Shown here: one piece after another, positions 58,666 through 64,000 of the stretch
Layout: each line of letters begins with the position of its first letter
Position numbering within the stretch: the first letter of the stretch is position 1
DNA from: Seohaeicola sp024304985
GTDB taxonomy: Bacteria; Pseudomonadota; Alphaproteobacteria; Rhodobacterales; Rhodobacteraceae
Assembly (NCBI RefSeq): GCF_028802875.1
Contig: NZ_JARAMP010000004.1
Span: forward strand, 124,001 to 188,000
Direction of reading: 5' to 3'
Length of the DNA stretch: 64,000 bases
Translations under genes and position numbers: made by a program
Notes under the pieces: generated by a model
What the model saw: the letters and a program-made list of their open reading frames with translations, nothing else
Told to the model about the DNA's origin: nothing
The model's database searches: none

Positions 58666-60297
58666 ATGGGTTTTGATTACGTGATCGTGGGGGGCGGTTC
58701 TGCCGGGTCCACCTTGGCGACTCGTCTGACCGAAGATCCGAACATTACCGTCTGCCTGCTCGAGGCGGGGGGCAACGGCAAGAACCTTCTGTTCCGCGCA
58801 CCTGTCGGAGCGGTAGCCCTTCTTCCGGGCTGGATCAAATCCGGCAACTGGGCCTATCAGACCGTGCCACAAGTCGGTTTGAATGGACGAAAAGGCTATC
58901 AGCCGCGCGGCAAGGGTCTGGGCGGGTCTTCTGCGATCAATGCGATGCTCTATGTGCGCGGTCACCGCAAGGATTACGACGGTTGGGCTGATCTGGGCTG
59001 CGCCGGATGGTCATGGGACGATGTCCTGCCTTATTTCCGAAGGGCCGAGAACAACGAACGCGGTGCAAATCCGGAACATGGTGCCAGCGGCCCCTTGCAG
59101 GTCTCGGACCAGAAAAGCCCCCGCCCCATCACGCATGCCTTTGTCGATGCCGCCGCGCAGATGCAGCACCGTTTCCGCGACGATTTCAACACTGGCGAGA
59201 CCGAGGGCTTTGGCCTGTTTCAGGTGACGCAATTCCATGACAAGGCCCGCAACGGTGAACGCTGCTCGGCGGCGGCCGCCTATCTCCACCCGGTGATGGG
59301 CCGCCCCAACCTGACTGTTCTGACCGGCGCACATGCCACCCGTATCCTGTTTCAGGGAAAACGGGCGACCGGCGTCACATACCGCAAAGGGCGTGAGGAC
59401 AAGAAGGTCGAGGCGCGGCGCGAGGTGATCCTGTGCGGCGGCGCCTTCAATTCACCGCAGCTTTTGCAACTGTCCGGCGTCGGTCGCGCCGAAGACATCA
59501 AGAAACATGGCATCGGCATGGTGCATGAACTGCCTGGTGTCGGACAGAACCTGCAGGATCATCTGGATTTCATCCTTGCCTACAAATCCCGCGACACAGA
59601 CAATTTCGGACTCGGCCTGACCGGCGGCATCAATCTGATCCGCCACATGCTGCAATGGCGCAAGGACGGCACCGGCATGATCGCCAGCCCTTTTGCCGAA
59701 GGTGCGGGTTTCCTCAGGACAGATCCCGCGCTGGAGCGCCCTGATATCCAGCTGCATTTCGTGATTTCGATCGTGGACGATCACGCGCGCAAGCTGCATC
59801 TTGGCTATGGTTATTCCTGCCATATCTGCGCCCTGCATCCTCATTCGCGCGGGTCGGTCTTTCTTCAGTCACCCGATCCATTGGCCGCGCCCGGCATTGA
59901 TCCACGATATCTGTCGGACGAGCGTGATCTGCAAACCCTGATCAAGGGGGCCAAGATCGCGCGCGCGATCATGCAGGCCCCCGCGATGGACAAGTATCGC
60001 CACAGGGAATTGTTCCTGTCCGAGACGCTGACGGATGCCGACTGGGAAAAGCACATCCGGGCACGGGCCGATACGATCTATCACCCTGTGGGCACCTGCA
60101 AGATGGGTATCGATCCAATGGCCGTGGTCGATCCGGAGTTGCGGGTCCATGGGGTCGAGGGGCTGCGCGTGGTGGACGCCTCGGTCATGCCGACGCTGAT
60201 CGGAGGCAACACGAATGCCCCGACGATCATGATCGCGGAAAAGGCTGCCGACATGATCAGGGGTGTCCGTGCTTCGGCGCGGTTTGCGGCAGGCTGA
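58666..60297 (+). CDS. GMC-family FAD-dependent oxidoreductase (choline/alcohol dehydrogenase-like)
   Basis: The 543-residue flavoprotein has the N-terminal FAD motif DYVIVGGGSAGSTLATRLTE, the GMC signatures GKGLGGSSAINAMLYVRGH and GGAFNSPQLLQLSGVG, and the C-terminal YHPVGTCKMG with the active-site histidine. GMC members oxidise choline, long-chain or aromatic alcohols, or sugars. Choline-specific BetA marks cannot be confirmed by eye, and no betaine aldehyde dehydrogenase gene is adjacent, so the substrate is open. It stands alone after ugd, with a convergent tonB-type gene next. Confidence 0.92.
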   Translation: MGFDYVIVGGGSAGSTLATRLTEDPNITVCLLEAGGNGKNLLFRAPVGAVALLPGWIKSGNWAYQTVPQVGLNGRKGYQPRGKGLGGSSAINAMLYVRGHRKDYDGWADLGCAGWSWDDVLPYFRRAENNERGANPEHGASGPLQVSDQKSPRPITHAFVDAAAQMQHRFRDDFNTGETEGFGLFQVTQFHDKARNGERCSAAAAYLHPVMGRPNLTVLTGAHATRILFQGKRATGVTYRKGREDKKVEARREVILCGGAFNSPQLLQLSGVGRAEDIKKHGIGMVHELPGVGQNLQDHLDFILAYKSRDTDNFGLGLTGGINLIRHMLQWRKDGTGMIASPFAEGAGFLRTDPALERPDIQLHFVISIVDDHARKLHLGYGYSCHICALHPHSRGSVFLQSPDPLAAPGIDPRYLSDERDLQTLIKGAKIARAIMQAPAMDKYRHRELFLSETLTDADWEKHIRARADTIYHPVGTCKMGIDPMAVVDPELRVHGVEGLRVVDASVMPTLIGGNTNAPTIMIAEKAADMIRGVRASARFAAG

Positions 60298-60303
60298 GCC
60301 GCC

Positions 60304-61137
60304 TCAATCGAACCGGATCGGCAGGCGGAAGGTGTAGGAGTCCGCGTCAAGTGCCGCGGGTGCCGCTGGCAAACGACCTGCGGATCTGATTGCCTTCACC
60401 GCCTGTTGATCCAGCGCCGCCTGACCGGACGACGTGGCAATGCCAACAGATTGCAGCGCCCCGTCGCGCCCCACCGACAAAACCACGATCACCGAACCAC
60501 GACCGGCACCGCGTGGCTTTGCCCGGTCAATACGGTTGCGTATCTTTCCACCCCATTCCGCCAACAGGCTTTGCCGGGCAGCCTTGCTCAGACTGGCAGT
60601 TTCCGCAGGTCCGCTGGTCCCGCGGGCAGAGGCCGCACCGCTTCCTGCCGCGGTCGCGGCGGCACGAGCCGGTGGCTGGTGCGCGGGCTTGGCAGACGGT
60701 TTGGGCTTGGCAGGAGCCGCAGCAGGCCGTGCCTGGGGCCTGATCGGCGGAACCTCGGCAACCGGATCAGGTGGGCGAGGTGCCGTGCGAGTGACATCCA
60801 GCGTCGGCAGCCCGTCTTGCGACGGCAATACAGGTGCCATCGCGCGCGGTGGCCGAAAGGCGGGCGATTTGGTCGCTTCGGGCAACCGGGGAGCCGGATC
60901 AAAAGTAGCCTCCTCAGCCGGCTGTGGGAACGCGGCAGGAAGAACCGCCGCCACTTCGGGCGGGCGATCCCATTCCGCAACCATCTCGGATAATGAACCC
61001 GAGGCCGCTGCAACCGTCACAAGCGCATCGCCACCCGCTCCCGAACTTGCACTGCCTTGCGGCAAGCTTTGGAATGCCGCGACATGCAGCGCCAGAGCCA
61101 ATCCGGCAAACCCCGTGAATTCGAACGCACCCCTCAT
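60304..61137 (-). CDS. tonB: TonB-like energy-transducing protein
   Basis: The 277-residue protein has an N-terminal membrane anchor (FTGFAGLALALHVAAF), a long proline- and alanine-rich periplasmic spacer (residues 55-175; TAPRPPDPVAEVPPIRPQAR, APAKPKPSAKPAHQPP) and a C-terminal TonB domain (residues 195-277; WGGKIRNRIDRAKPRGA, GRGSVIVVLSVGRDGALQSV, DSYTFRLPIRF). It transmits the proton-motive force to outer-membrane receptors. Its start overlaps the upstream exbD stop by four bases, so exbB-exbD-exbD-tonB is one unit. Confidence 0.92.
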   Translation of the reverse strand: MRGAFEFTGFAGLALALHVAAFQSLPQGSASSGAGGDALVTVAAASGSLSEMVAEWDRPPEVAAVLPAAFPQPAEEATFDPAPRLPEATKSPAFRPPRAMAPVLPSQDGLPTLDVTRTAPRPPDPVAEVPPIRPQARPAAAPAKPKPSAKPAHQPPARAAATAAGSGAASARGTSGPAETASLSKAARQSLLAEWGGKIRNRIDRAKPRGAGRGSVIVVLSVGRDGALQSVGIATSSGQAALDQQAVKAIRSAGRLPAAPAALDADSYTFRLPIRFD

Positions 61138-61535
61138 GGCTGGCGCACCGTCAATTCGACCTTGTCCACGCCCACCGCAGCCAATCGCGACATCAAGACG
61201 GCGAAGGCTGCCCCGTCAAAGCCTGCATCCGCCCTTACCGTCAGCGGGCCAGAGTCGGCCCGCGCGGCGATGGCGGTCAGCGCGTCATCGCCGCGCACTG
61301 CACCGAACACCAGTTCACCTTCGGCCGATATATGCAGTGTTTCGGGTGGTGCAGCGACCTCTGCTTCGGCCAGTTCCGCATCCGGCAAGGTCATGTCGAA
61401 TGGATCAGGCGGCGCAATGGTTGCGCTCAGCAGGAAGAAGATCAGCAGCAGAAAGACGATATTGATCATCGGCACAAAGGTATCCCCCGCGCCGCGCCGT
61501 CGACGATCCATGCTGATCCGGAACCCGCTATCCAT
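61134..61535 (-). CDS. exbD: Biopolymer transport protein ExbD (second copy)
   Basis: This 133-residue single-span protein has the conserved aspartate-free anchor TFVPMINIVFLLLIFFLLSA, in which the usual D of the MIDVVF motif is N. The periplasmic domain follows (LHISAEGELVFGAVRGDDAL). The start is the ATG at 61535 that overlaps the previous stop as TGATG. Replacement of the proton-relevant aspartate is notable: the partner copy keeps it, so the two may form a mixed dimer. Confidence 0.88.
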   Translation of the reverse strand: MDSGFRISMDRRRRGAGDTFVPMINIVFLLLIFFLLSATIAPPDPFDMTLPDAELAEAEVAAPPETLHISAEGELVFGAVRGDDALTAIAARADSGPLTVRADAGFDGAAFAVLMSRLAAVGVDKVELTVRQP

Positions 61536-61915
61536 CAATCCACCACTGCAATCGCTGTGAACCCGGCCGCGCGCAGGGCAGACATCACCGTCACCATGCG
61601 CTGCAAGGCGGCCCCATCCCGCGCCCGCAGAACGACCATGTCCGTGCGGCTCTCTGTCAGGCCGTCCAGCGCGGCAATCACCATCTCAAGACTTTGCTCC
61701 TTGCCATTCAGCCTTTGTCCTTCGGGCAGCACGTCGATCAGACGGGGGGGGCCGGAATATGTGTCCCCAGACCCACCAAGGCTGAGCGGCACCAGCGCGT
61801 CAGACCCGAACCGCGAAGCCAGCATGAAGAACACCAATAAAAGGAACACTACGTCGATCATCGGCGTCAGGCTGGGCTTCCGCCGCGAACGCGGGCTGTC
61901 GATGATGAACATCAT
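61535..61915 (-). CDS. exbD: Biopolymer transport protein ExbD (first copy)
   Basis: The 126-residue protein has the canonical membrane helix PSLTPMIDVVFLLLVFFMLA, with the conserved aspartate used for proton movement, and a short periplasmic domain. The start ATG at 61915 overlaps the exbB stop (ATGA). Together with ExbB and the second ExbD it energises TonB. Confidence 0.92.
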   Translation of the reverse strand: MMFIIDSPRSRRKPSLTPMIDVVFLLLVFFMLASRFGSDALVPLSLGGSGDTYSGPPRLIDVLPEGQRLNGKEQSLEMVIAALDGLTESRTDMVVLRARDGAALQRMVTVMSALRAAGFTAIAVVD

Positions 61916-62553
61916 GCCCCCCCTCCAGCCGGATCGCGGGTAAAGATCTGCGTCACCGCATCCTCCAGATCGGCCTGCACACCGTCCGTCAGGCTTTCGA
62001 TCCACACCAGCGCCACACCAGCCGGGATCGCAACCGCCATCCCTGCCGCCGTTGTCAGCAGCGCCTCCCAGATTCCGCCAGCGAGGATCGTCGGATCTGC
62101 CTGAGCGCCCGTGCTCTGCAAGGCCTGAAAGGCTGTGATCATGCCCAGCACGGTTCCCAGCAGCCCCAGAAGCGGCGCAATGGTCGAGATCAGCTCCAGC
62201 GCCCGCAAACCGCTGCGCGCCGCGTTCAACTCCCGCCGTGCCACGCGCAAGACCTCATCCCGTGCAGCGTCACGCGTCAGGGACGGATCCCGCAGCGCCG
62301 CCATCGCCTGCGCTACGACACGGGACCTTATGCCGCGCGGTGCGACCAGCATGGCCTGCGCGTCACCGGCCTGCCCCGCGACCCACAGAGCAACGGCCCG
62401 CTCGGCCTGTATCCGTCGCCAAAGTCCCGACAGGCTCAACCGCCACAGCTTCCACAGGATCAGCGCAAGGGTCAGCACGGAAAGCCCGGCGATGATCCAC
62501 ATGACCACGCCGCCGCGCCCGATCATTCCAGTCAGAAGGGCCAGATCGTTCAT
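61912..62553 (-). CDS. exbB: Biopolymer transport protein ExbB (MotA/TolQ/ExbB family)
   Basis: The 213-residue protein has three membrane segments: VVMWIIAGLSVLTLALILWK, LELISTIAPLLGLLGTVLGM and EALLTTAAGMAVAIPAGVAL. The last two carry the conserved family glycines and the TTAAG pattern of the proton channel. It assembles as a pentamer around ExbD. It precedes both exbD genes and follows the BtuF-like gene with a four-base overlap, showing a single operon. Confidence 0.93.
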   Translation of the reverse strand: MNDLALLTGMIGRGGVVMWIIAGLSVLTLALILWKLWRLSLSGLWRRIQAERAVALWVAGQAGDAQAMLVAPRGIRSRVVAQAMAALRDPSLTRDAARDEVLRVARRELNAARSGLRALELISTIAPLLGLLGTVLGMITAFQALQSTGAQADPTILAGGIWEALLTTAAGMAVAIPAGVALVWIESLTDGVQADLEDAVTQIFTRDPAGGGA

Positions 62554-63368
62554 CCCGCTCTCCTCTTCACATCAGAGATGATCGCGCAGATCGCATCCAG
62601 TCCATCGCCCAAAGCCGCCGGACCGGGCTGCAGAATGAGTGGCGACTTGATTTCGTAGATATGCCTGTTGCGCACCGCGGGAATGTCGTCCCATCCCGGC
62701 CGCGCCGCAATCTTTTCCGCGCGCAACTTCTTGCCACACCACGATCCGATAATGATGTCGGGGGCCGCGGCGATCACCTGTTCCGATGACACGATCCTGT
62801 CCTTCGCAGACGGTTCATGGCTCAACGTCTCGAACACATCCACACCGCCGGCCACCGCGATCAGTTCCGAGGCCCAGCGGATGCCCGAAATCATCGGCTC
62901 GTCCCATTCTTCGAAATAGATACGTGGACGTATGGTTGGGGCATGACTCCGCAAGGCACCAATCCGCGACGCATGCAGGCTGATCAAAGCTTCGGCTGTT
63001 TCAGAGGCGCCCGTCAGCGCGCCAAGGGTGCGGATCATGGACAGGATGCCCGAGACATCGCGCTGATTGAAAGCATGCACGGCGACACCTGCCCGGATCA
63101 ACTGCGCCACGATATCAGCCTGCAGGTCCGAAAAGGTCAGCACCAGATCGGGTTCCAGCGCAAGGATCTTGGGAATATCCGCCGATGTGAAAGCTCCAAC
63201 CCGTGGCTTCTCACGCCGCACCTGGGGCGGGCGGATCGCGTAGCCCGTCACCCCAACGATGCGATGCTGTTGCCCCAGAAGATAAAGCGTCTCGACTGTC
63301 TCTTCTGTCAGGCAAACGATCCGCTGAGGGGTCAGGTCCGGGATGATCTGCAAATCAGCCAAAGTCAT
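62550..63368 (-). CDS. Periplasmic-binding-protein fold, BtuF-like cobalamin/cobinamide binder
   Basis: The 272-residue class III (helical backbone) binding protein is of the BtuF/Fe-siderophore type: RIVCLTEETVETLYLLG, RVGAFTSADIPKILALEPDL, GGVDVFETLSHEPSAKDRIV, PDIIIGSWCGKKL. The start at 63368 has GGAGG eight bases upstream; the frame extends to 63479 inside cbiZ. No signal peptide is visible, so it may be cytosolic or exported with help, a point to check. Coupling to CbiZ upstream and ExbB downstream suggests cobinamide or B12 capture. Confidence 0.85.
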   Translation of the reverse strand: MTLADLQIIPDLTPQRIVCLTEETVETLYLLGQQHRIVGVTGYAIRPPQVRREKPRVGAFTSADIPKILALEPDLVLTFSDLQADIVAQLIRAGVAVHAFNQRDVSGILSMIRTLGALTGASETAEALISLHASRIGALRSHAPTIRPRIYFEEWDEPMISGIRWASELIAVAGGVDVFETLSHEPSAKDRIVSSEQVIAAAPDIIIGSWCGKKLRAEKIAARPGWDDIPAVRNRHIYEIKSPLILQPGPAALGDGLDAICAIISDVKRRAG

Positions 63369-64000
63369 AGGGTTTTCCTCCAGTCTCGAGGATCCACTGA
63401 TCCGCGCCTTGCCGGACAGCGGCATAGACGGCGGCGGCCACCGCCTTGCCCTGCGCGGTGTGCAAGCCGCAAAAGGCATCAGTCCCGTCCAGCGCGGCCA
63501 CGGTGTTGCAATCCGTTCCGGTTCCCGTGGCTGGCCCCGCTTTCGCCATGGCGCCGGATTCCAGTATGGCTGCCGTGCGCGCAGCGCTGGCGATGCTTTG
63601 GGCTTCGATCAAGCCGATATCACTCAGACCATATTCCAAAATCACCGCGATATTTATAGTGCCCCAATTTTTATGCTTGATCGGGTTCTGTCCGTCATGT
63701 GGCCCCGCGCGTTCGGCGTTTGACAGACCAACTGTCGCCACGGCCTGCGCCTGCACCCCATCCACCTCTGCCTGCGCCACCGTGAAGGTCGCGATCTTGC
63801 GTGATGTCAGCATGACCACCGCCTGCTCCATGCCGCGATCACGACACTCTTCTCCAAGCCATGCGAAAACGTCGAAATCTTCGCGCAGATCAGCATTCCG
63901 CACCTCGCGCCACAGGATGTGTCGCGCCGTGACGATCCCGCCGCGATGCGGCGCCCAACTGATCACGCGCATCTCGCGACCCAGATCCAGCGTCAGCCAG
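63355..64000 (-). CDS. cbiZ: Adenosylcobinamide amidohydrolase, 5'-truncated by window edge
   Basis: The frame is open to the right edge and continues beyond it; an ATG at 63972 lies inside the domain, since in-frame residues WLTLDLGREMRVISWAPHRG precede and span it. CbiZ marks are VISWAPHRGG, FAWLGEECRDRGMEQAVVML, TSRKIATFTV, ATVGLSNAERAGPHD and the C-terminal GTGTDCNTVAALDG. CbiZ cleaves the aminopropanol side chain of adenosylcobinamide so that cobyric acid can be reused. Its end overlaps the BtuF-like gene by 14 bases. The presence of CbiZ means salvage of cobinamide or pseudo-B12. Confidence 0.93.
   Translation of the reverse strand, partial: WLTLDLGREMRVISWAPHRGGIVTARHILWREVRNADLREDFDVFAWLGEECRDRGMEQAVVMLTSRKIATFTVAQAEVDGVQAQAVATVGLSNAERAGPHDGQNPIKHKNWGTINIAVILEYGLSDIGLIEAQSIASAARTAAILESGAMAKAGPATGTGTDCNTVAALDGTDAFCGLHTAQGKAVAAAVYAAVRQGADQWILETGGKPYDFG

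Noticed and set aside
57193..58965. 590-codon minus-strand open frame opposite ugd
   Set aside because: It is antisense to a certain UDP-glucose dehydrogenase and rich in His, Gly and Asp as shadow frames are.

Overview
The window looks like a chromosomal stretch of an alphaproteobacterium of the Rhodobacterales (Paracoccus, Rhodobacter or Loktanella type). The evidence is the high G+C with strong G/C preference at third codon positions, the close similarity of nearly every protein to that group's families (TRAP transporters, RpiR regulators, a tandem-domain ALDH16, a PuuE-UraD fusion, CbiZ), and frequent ATGA, GTGA or TGATG gene overlaps. No phage, transposon, integrase or CRISPR array is visible. 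About 58 protein genes, one tRNA and several terminators and candidate operators are described.

Layout. 1-5200: housekeeping genes (5'-end part of a soluble lytic transglycosylase, dapA, a ribbon-helix-helix protein, a class I aminotransferase, a sulfurtransferase, smpB). 5242-9947: purine-ring catabolism (HIU hydrolase, a PuuE-UraD fusion, ureidoglycine aminohydrolase, ureidoglycolate lyase, an NCS2 permease). Urate oxidase and allantoate amidohydrolase are not in the window. 9996-23648: an amine or amino-alcohol uptake and catabolism island. On the minus strand it has TRAP transporter, glutamine-synthetase-like ligase, ALDH and Fe-ADH genes. On the plus strand it has an RpiR regulator, a polyamine-type ABC transporter and a class III aminotransferase. 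Three promoters carry inverted repeats with a TGATCAA-like core.

23740-36167: an alanine-type symporter with a universal stress protein, a SulP transporter, a DgoK homologue that has lost its catalytic motifs, a Mn/Zn-type ABC transporter behind a perfect Fur/Mur-like box, then deoC with a tandem-domain ALDH16. 36171-46189: rlmH-rsfS with a possible tiny upstream ORF, an MscS channel, leuCD, an AT-rich intergenic region with mutually exclusive hairpins, a membrane protein of unknown function, a secreted EEP-family hydrolase with a possible CTG start, an SDR-type gene divergent from a LysR regulator, and leuB.

46194-60297: a Na/Pi-type cotransporter, tRNA-Pro(CGG), and a cell-surface polysaccharide region. 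That region holds a Wza-like export lipoprotein, a small phosphoglycosyl transferase, a PglF/CapD-like dehydratase, a 1225-residue RTX protein with three exact 73-residue modules, a DUF2793 protein with a C1q-like C-terminus, UDP-glucose dehydrogenase and a GMC oxidoreductase. 60304-64000: ExbB-ExbD-ExbD-TonB with a BtuF-like binding protein and the start-side part of CbiZ, forming a probable cobinamide or B12 salvage operon that continues beyond the right edge.

The most interesting candidates are the amine island with its shared operator motif, the motif-dead DgoK homologue, the RTX/DUF2793-C1q surface pair, and the structured AT-rich region at 40931-41196. All functions are inferred by reading motifs; no database search was possible.
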